From assembly GCF_001421715.1 (NCBI RefSeq), contig NZ_LMKP01000043.1, forward strand, positions 62,001 to 126,000: DNA of 64,000 nt, read 5' to 3'. This document shows, in pieces, positions 25,564 through 34,800 of this stretch. Within the stretch, counting starts at the first letter, position 1. The number at the start of each line of letters is the position of its first letter. The notes under the pieces were generated by a model, which was not told the origin of the DNA, made no database searches, and saw nothing but the letters and a program-made list of their open reading frames with translations. A program made the translations under genes and the position numbers. This stretch comes from Sphingomonas sp. Leaf22. Its GTDB lineage: Bacteria > Pseudomonadota > Alphaproteobacteria > Sphingomonadales > Sphingomonadaceae.

Positions 25564-26177
25564 TGCAGCGTCGCCTCTTCGTCATCGCCATGCCTGCCGA
25601 AGAATTGCATGAGCTGTACGATCAGTTCCGCCCGATCGGACAGGGCGGCGACTTCGAGCAATGCCTGTTTGGCGGCGACGTCGAACGGCGCGATCTGCGC
25701 GATGCCGTTGACGAGGCTTTCGTCGTCCAGCCGCCCGACCGATTCCCAATCGACCGCATAGCCCAGCTGGTCGGCGAACCGCCGCGCCTCGATCTCCAGC
25801 GACGCACGCTCGGCCAGCGCCAGCGTGGTATCGCCGACGACGGGCAGGAGTTCCGCCTCGACCTGCCGGAACGGGGTGGTCACGTCGAGCTCGCGCAGCA
25901 CGCGGAACCGCGACACCCCGCGCAGCACGATGTCGTAGCGGCCATCGGCCTGCGCCTCGACATCGACGATCTGCCCGACACAGCCGATATCGAACAGCGG
26001 CGGCTTGTCGGTATCGCTGCCGACCGGGCGCGGCTGGATCATGCCGATGCGGCGGTCCCGCGCCAGCGCGTCGGACACCATCGAGCGATAGCGCGGCTCG
26101 AAGATATGCAGCGGCAGGTGCATGTTCGGAAACAGCAGCGCCCCCGCCAGCGGGAAGACGGAGACGCGCGCGCTCAT
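25560..26177 (-). CDS. LON peptidase substrate-binding domain protein
   Basis: A 205-residue stand-alone LON N-terminal domain without ATPase or protease parts. Typical are SVFPLAGALLFPNMHLPLHIFEPRYR at the start and the GCVGQIVDVEAQADGRYDI segment. The start is set by the ATGA overlap with the upstream thioredoxin gene. Such proteins commonly pair with a thioredoxin-TPR protein in alphaproteobacteria. The function is unknown; a role in protein quality control is an inference from the neighbour. Confidence 0.88.
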   Translation of the reverse strand: MSARVSVFPLAGALLFPNMHLPLHIFEPRYRSMVSDALARDRRIGMIQPRPVGSDTDKPPLFDIGCVGQIVDVEAQADGRYDIVLRGVSRFRVLRELDVTTPFRQVEAELLPVVGDTTLALAERASLEIEARRFADQLGYAVDWESVGRLDDESLVNGIAQIAPFDVAAKQALLEVAALSDRAELIVQLMQFFGRHGDDEEATLQ

Positions 26178-27082
26178 CCGAACAGAATCGCCGACAGCTT
26201 GCGACGCTGTTGCGACACCCATGGGTCTTCGAGACCGACCGCATCGAAAATCTTCAGCAGTTGCTGCCGCGCCGCATCGTCGTTCCACGCGCGGTCGGCG
26301 GCGACGATCTTCAGCAGCGATTCGGCGGCCCCGTCGCGGTCGCCCGCCGCCATCTGTCCGCCGGCCAGCCGGAAGCGCGCGTCGTGATCTTCGGGGTTCG
26401 CCTCGACCTCGGCCTTCAGCCCCGCCAGATCGTCGACCGGCTGCGCATCGCGGGCCAGCGCCAGCGCGGCGCGGACCTGTTCGATCGCGGGCAGCTTCGC
26501 CGCGTCCTCGGGCAGCATGTCGAGCGCGGCCTGTGCGGCCTCGTCATCGCCAAGCGCCATCAGCGCGCGGACGCGGCCGGCGGCGACCACCGCGTGATCG
26601 GGGGCGATATCGGCGATCTGGTCGAAGATCGACAGCGCGCGCGCCGCATCGCCCTCGGCCAGTGCGTCCTCGCCCATCGCGATCAACGGCTCGATATCGG
26701 GACCGCCCGGCCCGCCCGCCTCGATCGGCAACTGGCGCAGCAACTGGTCGAGCATCTGCTTCAACTGGCTCTCGGTCCGCGCCGAGGTCAGGTCGGCGAC
26801 CAGCTGCCCCTGAAACATCGCATAGACGGTCGGGATCGACCGGATCTGGAATTGCGACGCGATGAACTGGTTCTTGTCGGTATCGATCTTGGCCAGCACC
26901 ACGCCCTTGTCGGCATAGGCGGCGGTCACCTTTTCAAGGATCGGGGTCAGCGCCTTGCACGGCCCGCACCATTCCGCCCAGAAATCGATGACGACGAGGC
27001 TGGTCATCGACGGTTCGACGACATCGCGACGGAACGCCTCCACGGCTTCCTTTTCCGGCGCGGTCAATCCTAGCGTGGCCAA
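26174..27082 (-). CDS. Thioredoxin-TPR co-chaperone (CnoX/YbbN type)
   Basis: A 302-residue protein: thioredoxin domain (residues 10-115) with active-site WCGPC (38-42), then TPR-like helices to the end. This is the architecture of CnoX (YbbN), a redox-regulated holdase; E. coli CnoX has a degenerate active site, whereas this one keeps both cysteines, as in Caulobacter-type forms. The start is TTG: AAGGA lies 8 bases upstream and no suitable ATG exists nearer. It is the first gene of the five-gene operon. Confidence 0.88.
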   Translation of the reverse strand: MATLGLTAPEKEAVEAFRRDVVEPSMTSLVVIDFWAEWCGPCKALTPILEKVTAAYADKGVVLAKIDTDKNQFIASQFQIRSIPTVYAMFQGQLVADLTSARTESQLKQMLDQLLRQLPIEAGGPGGPDIEPLIAMGEDALAEGDAARALSIFDQIADIAPDHAVVAAGRVRALMALGDDEAAQAALDMLPEDAAKLPAIEQVRAALALARDAQPVDDLAGLKAEVEANPEDHDARFRLAGGQMAAGDRDGAAESLLKIVAADRAWNDDAARQQLLKIFDAVGLEDPWVSQQRRKLSAILFG

Positions 27083-27157
27083 GCGGCGATTCCTTATCCT
27101 GAAAGCGTGCGCCCTATGTGGGCATGCCCGATGATTCAGAAAAGAGCGATTTAGGGG

Positions 27158-27186
27158 TTGCGCGATCTGAAACCCCCATCTAATAG
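27158..27186 (+). promoter_or_regulatory. Promoter of tRNA-Gly
   Basis: TTGCGC and TAATAG are separated by exactly 17 bases, ending 41 bases before the mature tRNA 5' end. This gives a good sigma-70-type match in the right place for the tRNA. Confidence 0.55.
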
Positions 27187-27227
27187 CCCGCCTCACCCCA
27201 GCCGGTTACCCGGTTCGGAACGCCAGA

Positions 27228-27302
27228 GCGGGCGTAGCTCAGGGGTAGAGCACAACCTTGCCAAGGTTGGGGTCGAGGGTTCGAATCCCTTCGCCCGCTC
27301 CA
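27228..27302 (+). tRNA. tRNA-Gly (GCC anticodon)
   Basis: The acceptor stem GCGGGCG / CGCCCGC, a D-arm with GTAGCTCAGGGGTAGAGC, anticodon arm CAACC-TTGCCAA-GGTTG with GCC, and T-loop GGTTCGAATCC all fold properly. The 3' CCA is encoded, and the discriminator base is T. It stands alone. Confidence 0.97.
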
Positions 27303-27933
27303 GCGATTTCCAGCAAATGGAAGTCGCAGCGAAACCGTCGAAGCGACGGCCCCGCGCCAGACGCGGTTTCACCCAGCGCCGGTACGTTTGATCGACAGGT
27401 CCTTGCCCGGCGGATCGAATTTTCGATGTTGCGCTTGGCCGATCGTCGTTTTCGACATCGACACCTGCACGGTCGATCCCCCCGGACCTTGTCGAGACAG
27501 TTGCGAAAACCCTTCGTCCGTACCCCGGCGAAGGCCAGGGCCCAACTGGGGACGTCGGCAAACCACGGATAAGGGCCGATCGACATTCAGCGATACCCAC
27601 GGAATTTCGTCATTCCCGCGCAGGTGGGAATCCATAAACGCCGACGGTTTGGCTCGATCCGCGACGCTGGCGCATATGGACTCCCGCCTGCGCGGGAGTG
27701 ACGAAAGGGGATCGAACGCTATTCCTGCGCCCAGCGAACTGAATGTCGATCCCGCCTAGGGCCGATCGACTTCCGACGCGACATCCGGTCGCAGCTACGC
27801 CATCAACGAACCCATCGAACTCCAACCCAGCAACGCCAATTCCCCAACCCGCCGGCACCCCCACCGGTCCCGAACCCTTGCCAACCCGCTCACCCCCCGC
27901 CAAACTCGCGCGAACCATCAGCGGGGACCCGAT
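27303..27933. other. Gene-free stretch holding the 174-bp inverted-repeat element
   Basis: There is no credible gene. The stretch contains a fragment similar to the CGTACCCCGGCGAAGGCC hairpin (27518-27550), the 174-bp element (27578-27751) and about 170 bases of low-complexity C-rich sequence before the DUF4139 gene. Confidence 0.55.
27578..27751. repeat. 174-bp element with terminal inverted repeats, copy 1
   Basis: The ends are GATCGACATTCAG and CTGAATGTCGATC, an exact 13-bp inverted repeat. Inside, TTCCCGCGCAGGTGGGAATC faces GACTCCCGCCTGCGCGGGAG around a core with CGCCGACGGTTTGGCTCGAT. A copy of identical length and high similarity is at 60149-60322. Confidence 0.85.
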
Positions 27934-29346
27934 ATGCAGCCGAACTGGATCATCCTCGCCGCGCTTCTCGCCCCCGTCCCCGTCGCCGCGCAGGAAACGC
28001 CCGCCAATCTGCCCCCCGCTATTGTCGGCACCGCGCAGGGCGATGTGTCGGTCACCATCTACAACGGCGACGTCGCGCTGGTGCAGGACGTCCGGCAACT
28101 CGATCTGAACCGCGGCACGGTGCGACAGGATTTCCCCGACGTCAGCGCACAGATCCGCCCCGAAACCGTCTCGCTGGCCGTTCCCGACACCCGCATCGTC
28201 GAACAGAATTTCGACTTCGACCTGCTCTCCCCCTCCAGCCTGATGGAAAAGGCGGAGGGCGAGACGATCACCCTCTTGCGTACCAATCCCGCCACCGGCG
28301 CCGAAACGCGCGAGCGGGCCAGGGTGCTGGCGGTCAATGGCGGGGTCGTGCTCCAGATCGGCGACCGGATCGAGGTGCTGCGCGACGACGGCCTGCCGGT
28401 GCGCGCGATCTTCGACAAGGTGCCGCCGTCGCTGCGCGCGCGCCCGACCCTGTCGGTAACGCTCGACAGCAGCCGTGCCGGCACGCGTCCGGCGACCCTG
28501 TCCTATCTCAGCCGGGGATTAGGCTGGAAAGCCGATTATGTCGCGCTGCTCGACCGCAAGCGCGGCACGATCGACGTACAGGGCTGGGTCACGCTCACCA
28601 ATACCACCGGCACGACCTTCGCCAACGCCCGCACGCTGCTGGTTGCGGGAGAGGTCGGGTCGAACGACGACGACGGCATGTACCGGTCGCAACGCCCGCG
28701 CGCGCGGATGCAGGCCGGGACCGAAAGCGCGAACCGCGAACAGCTCGGCGACTTCTATCTCTATCCGCTGCCCGAACGCACCACCATCGCCGACAAACAG
28801 ACCAAGCAGGTCAGCTTTCTCGACGTGAAGGGCACGCCCGCGACCAGCGGCTATCGCTTCGTCAATGGCTGGCTGAACACCGCCGCAAATCCGCAGAGCG
28901 CGCAGACCATCGTCCGGTTCAGCAACGCCGCGCAGGGGGGTCTTGGCGACGCGCTGCCCGCCGGCACCATCCGCGTCTATCTGCGCGACGCGCGTGGCCA
29001 GCCGCAATTCACCGGCGAGGCGGCGATCGACCACACGCCGCAGGGATCGAAGATCGCGCTCGCCACCGGCGACGCCTTCGACGTGAAGGTCCGCCCGGTC
29101 GTCGAAAGCCGCACCCGGATCGGCAGCAGCCGCTGGCAGACGAAGATGCGCTACACGCTGACCAACGCCACCGCCGCACCGGTGACGGTCGAGCTGGTAC
29201 AGGCCGGCCTCGACTGGAGCGACACCCGCATCGTCGAACAGAGCCGCCCCGGCGAAAGGATCGATGCCGGACAGACGATATGGCAGATGCCGGTCCCCGC
29301 CAACGGATCGGCGGTCGTCACCGCGACGTTCGACACGCGCTACTGA
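27934..29346 (+). CDS. Secreted DUF4139-domain protein
   Basis: A 470-residue protein with a signal peptide (residues 1-20, ending AAQ). The remainder fits DUF4139: an N-terminal beta region with VTIYNGDVALVQDVRQLDL, then SYLSRGLGWKADYVALLDRK and a C-terminal KMRYTLTNATAAPVTVEL. These proteins are exported, beta-rich and of unknown role. A paralogue lies directly downstream, suggesting a tandem duplication. Confidence 0.88.
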   Translation: MQPNWIILAALLAPVPVAAQETPANLPPAIVGTAQGDVSVTIYNGDVALVQDVRQLDLNRGTVRQDFPDVSAQIRPETVSLAVPDTRIVEQNFDFDLLSPSSLMEKAEGETITLLRTNPATGAETRERARVLAVNGGVVLQIGDRIEVLRDDGLPVRAIFDKVPPSLRARPTLSVTLDSSRAGTRPATLSYLSRGLGWKADYVALLDRKRGTIDVQGWVTLTNTTGTTFANARTLLVAGEVGSNDDDGMYRSQRPRARMQAGTESANREQLGDFYLYPLPERTTIADKQTKQVSFLDVKGTPATSGYRFVNGWLNTAANPQSAQTIVRFSNAAQGGLGDALPAGTIRVYLRDARGQPQFTGEAAIDHTPQGSKIALATGDAFDVKVRPVVESRTRIGSSRWQTKMRYTLTNATAAPVTVELVQAGLDWSDTRIVEQSRPGERIDAGQTIWQMPVPANGSAVVTATFDTRY

Positions 29347-29819
29347 TGCCGGCGTTCGGTGGCCGTCGACGCAGCGGGGAGGTTGCTCCGGGCGAGCGAC
29401 CTGCGCGCGCCGCATCCGACGCGCCGGTCACGGTCGCGTTGTCGGCAACCCGGACCGGCCCGAGCGCGGTGCAACCGTGCTCGCCAGCTTTCCGTTATAC
29501 GGGCGGCAGCCCGGAGCCCCGGATGCCAGCGATTATATTGCCTTGGTCCTGCCCCGCGCCTGCTCGAGACCCCTGCGAAAGCCACGAACGCAGCCAATTC
29601 CTAACCGTACCCCGGCGAAGACGAGACCTTTGCGAAAGTACCGGTTCCTGCCCCCTACCGTACCCCCGCGCAGGCGGGGGTCCAGGGTTCCAAACGCAAG
29701 CCGTTGTTCTGCCTGGCTCTGGACCCCCGCCTGAGCGGGCGTACGGCGCGTTTATGGCGAGACTTGCGACGTTCACGGATGTTTCGCCTTCGCCAGGGTA
29801 CGAACTACGGGCTTTCGCC
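29347..29819. other. Gap between the DUF4139 paralogues, without a convincing gene
   Basis: 29658-29746 is a GGGGGTCCAG hairpin copy. The first 300 bases keep high GC and one plus-strand frame reads plausible protein-like sequence but has no start or domain; it could be a remnant. Two copies of a GAGACC..TGCGAAAG motif lie at 29564 and 29624. Confidence 0.45.
29658..29746. repeat. GGGGGTCCAG hairpin element, copy 2
   Basis: Same arms as at 24326 but the centre is inverted: its reverse complement reads GTCCAGAGCCAGGCAGAACA. It shares orientation with the copy at 31611. Confidence 0.8.
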
Positions 29820-31466
29820 ATGAGCACCCCTGTGCGGAGGGACGCCGACAACGCTCCGCAGGAACGGGCCGCCCAAAACGGTCCCGAACCCGTCCAAGGG
29901 AACGACCGCGAAAATCCCCGCCGGCCACACACCACCACATGGCGTCGACTCCCGATCGCAACCGCCACCCTCCCACTGCTCCTCGCCACCCCCGCCCTCG
30001 CGCAGCAGCTACCCACCACGACCTCCCCCGCCCCGACGACGGTCGCGGTCACCATCTATCGCGCGCCGTATCGCCCGGCGCGGGGCGCGATGAACCTGCG
30101 CAACCTCGACGGCTATGCGCTGGTGACCGAGACCCGCCGCGTCAAACTGCCAAAGGGCCGCGCGGTGCTCCGGTTCGAAGGGGTGGCGGGCGGCATCATC
30201 CCGGTCAGCGCGGTGATCGACGGCCTGCCCGGCGGCACGGTCGAGAAAAACCGCGACGCGCGGCTGCTCTCGCCCGCCGCGCTGGTCGACGGCACGCTCG
30301 GCAACCGGGTGACGCTGCGCCGTACCGACCGCGCGACCGGTACATCGCGCGAGGAACCGGCGACCATCGTCTCCGGCCCCGTCGGCGGCGTCGTGCTGCG
30401 CACCGCGAACGGCGTCGAGGCGCTGGGGTGCAGCGGCCTGCCCGAATCACTGCGCTACGCCCGCGTGCCCGCCGGCCTTGCCGCCAAACCGGTGCTGAGC
30501 GTCACCACCGACAGCCCGTCGAGCAGGACCGTCACCGTCCGCCTCTCCTACCTCGCCAGCGGTTTCGACTGGTCGGCCAGCTATGTCGGCACGCTGGCGG
30601 GCGACCGGCTGAACCTGTTCGCATGGACCACGCTTGCCAACAGCAATGCCGAGGGGTTCGCCGATGCCGAGGTACAGGTCGTCGCCGGACGGCTGAACCG
30701 CGAACGGATCGCCCCGATCGAGGCGGCGGCGACCCGGCTGCAACTGCGCTGCTATCCGCTGGGTACGACGACGTCGGACCTGCGCGAGCGGCGGTTCAAA
30801 CCGGCAGCGCCGTTCGCAACGATCGAGGCATCCGGCGAGGATATCGTCGTCACCGGAATGCGCCTGCAGGCACCGGCACCGATGCCGGCCCCACCCGCAC
30901 CGCCCGCCCCGCCGGCACCCGAAAATCTCGGCGACTTGAAACTCTATCGCCTGCCCGGCCGCACCACCGTCGCCGCGCAGGGCCAGAAACAGGTCGCGCT
31001 GCTGCGGCAGGACAGCGTTCGCTATGCCCGCCTCTATCGCCGCCGCATTCCCGTCGGCCAGCCGCTCGACGCGGCGGCGGTCGACATCGTCCTGCGGGTG
31101 AAGAACGAGAAGGCGGACGGGCTCGGCATCGCGCTTCCCGCCGGCACCACCGCGCTCTACGCGCCGCGCGGCGAAACCGCGCTGCTGGTCGGTACCGGCA
31201 CGATGACCGACCGTGCGGAGGGGGAGACGCTGCTGATCGCCGCCGGCCGCAGCCGACAGGTGCTGGTGAGCCAGACCCGCCTCGACGATCGTTCCGCGCG
31301 GCTGAGCGTGACCAACGCGCGCAACGTCGCGGTCGATGTCGAACTGCCGCTCGGCTGGCCGAACTCCGGTGCCCGGGGCGATGGCCTGACGACGATCGAC
31401 GGCATCCCGACGTGGCGCACGACGCTGCCCCCCGGCGCAACGGCAACGCTCGACTACCGCTTCTGA
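29820..31466 (+). CDS. DUF4139-like secreted protein with an internal IVVTG motif
   Basis: A 548-residue paralogue of the preceding protein (shared features include RLSYLASGFDWSASYVGTL and a GRTTVAAQGQKQVALL segment). A hydrophobic signal-like segment RLPIATATLPLLLATPALAQ follows a long charged leader, so the true start may be later or the leader may be real. Between the halves lies EDIVVTGMRLQAPAP, then a Pro-Ala-rich spacer. IVVTG is the usual N-terminal motif of sphingomonad TonB-dependent receptors. ATG 29820 is the last in-frame ATG before the hydrophobic segment. Confidence 0.78.
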   Translation: MSTPVRRDADNAPQERAAQNGPEPVQGNDRENPRRPHTTTWRRLPIATATLPLLLATPALAQQLPTTTSPAPTTVAVTIYRAPYRPARGAMNLRNLDGYALVTETRRVKLPKGRAVLRFEGVAGGIIPVSAVIDGLPGGTVEKNRDARLLSPAALVDGTLGNRVTLRRTDRATGTSREEPATIVSGPVGGVVLRTANGVEALGCSGLPESLRYARVPAGLAAKPVLSVTTDSPSSRTVTVRLSYLASGFDWSASYVGTLAGDRLNLFAWTTLANSNAEGFADAEVQVVAGRLNRERIAPIEAAATRLQLRCYPLGTTTSDLRERRFKPAAPFATIEASGEDIVVTGMRLQAPAPMPAPPAPPAPPAPENLGDLKLYRLPGRTTVAAQGQKQVALLRQDSVRYARLYRRRIPVGQPLDAAAVDIVLRVKNEKADGLGIALPAGTTALYAPRGETALLVGTGTMTDRAEGETLLIAAGRSRQVLVSQTRLDDRSARLSVTNARNVAVDVELPLGWPNSGARGDGLTTIDGIPTWRTTLPPGATATLDYRF

Positions 31467-31827
31467 ACCGCTTTCCTACAGCCGCCCGGTCGGACAGGGT
31501 GCGTCCGCTCTTTCACATCGTCCACGCGATCATCGTCCATATCGTCCGGCACGCTGCCGCACTCCCTTGCAGGCGAGACGCCTGCGAACGTGTCGATGGC
31601 CGATCATCTACCGTACCCCCGCGCAGGCGGGGGTCCAGGGCCCAGAACGCGAGCGGTAATTCTGCTTGGCTCTGGCCCCCCGCCTGCGCGGGTGCGAGGT
31701 AAATCACACGCTGGCCTCCGCAGAGACGTCGAAAAACGCGAAGGCAACTTCCGGAACACCCGCACCATCAACCCATTTAAAACAAACCCCCGACCTGCCG
31801 CCACACCCACAAATCGTGTAACCTTCG
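31467..31827. other. Intergenic stretch between convergent genes, one hairpin copy
   Basis: The stretch holds the GGGGGTCCAG hairpin copy 3 (31611-31697) and otherwise shows no gene, tRNA or clear terminator. It separates convergent units. Confidence 0.5.
31611..31697. repeat. GGGGGTCCAG hairpin element, copy 3
   Basis: The arms CCGTACCCCCGCGCAGGCGG and CCCCCGCCTGCGCGGG enclose a centre whose reverse complement begins CAGAGCCAAGCAGAATTACC. It has the same orientation as copy 2. Confidence 0.78.
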
Positions 31828-34800
31828 TCAACTTCCCGCCATCGCCGCCATCGTCACATAATCGAGCTTGCCGGTCCCCAGCACCGGCAGCGCCGCCACC
31901 ACCCGCACATCGCGCGGCAGCGCCAGTTCGGCGACGCCGTTCGCCCGCCCCCATGCTGACAATGCGCCCGCCGTCGCGCCCGCCTGTGTCGTGAACAGCA
32001 CCAGCTGCTCGCCCTTCCGGGCATCGGGGCGCGTCACCACCGCATGGTCGCCCTGTGGCCAGACCTTGGCAGCATAGCCCTCGACCGCCGGCAGCGAGAC
32101 CATTTCGCCGCCGATCTTGGCAAAGCGTTTCGCCCGTCCCCGGATCGTCACGAACCCGGCATCGTCGATGGTGACGATGTCGCCGGTATCGTGCCAGCCA
32201 TCCTCGGGCGGCTGCACCACGCCGGGCGCCTCGACCTTCAGATATCCGGCCATGACGTTCGGCCCCCGGATCGCCAGCCTTGCGCCCTCCTCGATCCCCG
32301 GCACCGGTTCCAGCCGCGCCTCGATCCCCGGCAGCAGCAGCCCGACGCTGCCGGCGCGAAAGTGCATCGGCGTGTTGACCGCGATCACTGGTGCCGCCTC
32401 GGTCGCGCCATAGCCTTCCATGATGCGCAGCCCGAACTTCTCGGCATAGGTCGCCCGCGTCTCCGGCCGCACCCGCTCGGCTCCGGCAAAAATGTAGCGC
32501 AGCGCATAGAAATCATAGCCATGCGCCATCCGCGCATAGCCCGACAGGAAGGTATCGGTCCCGAACAGGATCGTCGCATTGGCGTCGTACGCCAGCGCCG
32601 GTACGATCCGGTAATGCAGCGGGCTGGGATACAGCACCGTCTTCACCCCCGACAGGATCGGCAACAGCGTACCGCCGGTCAGCCCGAAGCTGTGGAACAC
32701 CGGCAGCGCGTTCAGCACCGTATCCGCCCGGTTGAAATCGATCCGCGAGGAGAGTTGCAGACAGTTGCTCAACAGGTTGCGGTGGGTCAGCACCACCCCC
32801 TTCGGCACGCCCTCCGATCCGCTGGTGAACAGGATCACCGCCGGCGCATCCGCCGACACCCGCAACCGCCGGTGCAGCCGCCCCGCCATCCGCGACCGCA
32901 CCAGCGCGACGAATTTCGCCCCCGCGCCGATCCCCTCGCGAAGTTCCTCCAGATAGCGGATGGCGATCCCGTCGCCCGCCAGCCCCGCGACGACCTCGTC
33001 CAGCTTCGCCTGCTCGACGAACGCCCGCGCGGTCACGATCGTCCGCACCTGCGCCGCCGTACAGGCCACCCGCAGATTGGCGAGACCGGCGGTATAGTTC
33101 AGCATCGCCGGCACCCGCCCCGTCGCCTGCAACGCGAAGAAGGTCGCGACCACGCCATTGACGTTGGGCAGCAGCACGCCGACCGCCTCGCCCTGCGCCG
33201 TACCCGCCGCCAGCGGCCGCGCCAGCGCCTGCGTTCCGGTGACGAGGCGGTCGTAGGTCAGCGGAACGCGCTGCACGTCCTCGACCACGGCCATCCCCGC
33301 ACCATGCAGGTGCCGCGCATCGATCAACGCGTCATACAGCGTCCGGTCGGTGTCGGACGTGGCGAAGATCATCTCGCTCATCACGTCGTACAGCTGCCGC
33401 CCGGCGATCGCCCGCCGCTCGCGCGCGCTCAATCCCTGCGGCAGGTCGAAGCGGCGCGGTGGCAGCACGGTCAGCTCGATCCTCGGGAACCAGTGCAGCC
33501 GCGCCTTGCCCTTCAACCGGCTGAAGCGGGTATATTGCGCCCCGTCGATCCGCACCGGCACGATCGGCGCATCGGCGCGGTCGGCGACCATGCCGGGGCC
33601 GTCGAACACCTTCATCAGCGCGCCGGTCACGGTGATCCGGCCTTCGGGAAAGATCACCAGCGTCCGCCCCTCGCGCACCGCCTTCACCATCGCCTTGGCC
33701 GACATCGGGTTCGTGGGATCGACCGGAAAGGCATCGAACAGTTTCAGCAGCGGCTGCATCCACCATGCCCGCGCAAAGCGGCTGTGGATCGCAAAGGTCG
33801 GCTTGCCCGGCAGGAACGCGGCCAGCAGCAACCCGTCGAGGAACGACAAATGGTTGACCACGACCACCGCGCGTTCGCCGGGCAGCGGCATGTTCTCCGC
33901 GCCGTGCACCTTCACCCGGTATGCCAGCCGCAGCGCGCCGCGCACCACGTACTTGAACACCGTTTCGGGCAGCAGCCAGCACGAGATCAGCGCGATCGAC
34001 AGCGTCGCGAACCCCAGCGCGCCGAAAATGCCGGGCACGCTGCTCCCGCCCGCCAGCATCGCCGTCACCACCGCGACCATCACGACCGTGACGATGGCGT
34101 TGATGATGTTGTTCGCGGCGATGATCTGCGACCGCTTTTCCGCCGGGCTCCACGTCTGCAGAATGGCGTAGAGCGGCACGACGAACACCCCGCCGCTGAG
34201 CGCGATGCCCGCCAGATCGATCAGCAGATGCCAGCTGCCCGGTGTCGCCACGAACGCGGGGATATCCGCACCCGGCGTTTCGACCACGAACCGGCCCGCC
34301 GTTCCCCATGCATCGATCAGGAACACCGCCAGCCCGATCGCCGCGATCGGCACGTATCGCGCCGACACCTCGCCCTTCAGCAGCCGATTGACCAGCAGCG
34401 ATCCGATCGCGACGAACAGGCTGAACACCGCGAGGAACAGCGTGACGACCGCCGGCGCGGCGTCGAGCGTTCCCGCGACCAGCGGCGCGAATTCCGACAG
34501 CACCACCGCCCCGACCGAAAAGAACCAGCTGATCCCGAGGATCGCCAGCCACACGCCGCGCCCGCCATGCGCCGCGCGCAGGATCGCGGCGGTGCTGCGA
34601 AACGGGTTCAGGTCGATCCGCATATCGGGCGCGGCCGACGGGGCGGACGGTACCGCCAGTGCTGCCAGAAACCCCAGCAGCGCGACGCCGAACGCGACCA
34701 GCCCGGCCTCCCATGGCGGAATGATCCCGCCCAGCAACTGCCCGGTCAGGATCGCGACGAACGTCCCCGCCTCGACCAGTCCCGTCCCGCCCATCAATTC

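Noticed and set aside
27228..27302. tRNA-Gly as an integration site of a genomic island
   Set aside because: No integrase and no repeated 3' tRNA fragment was seen in the window.
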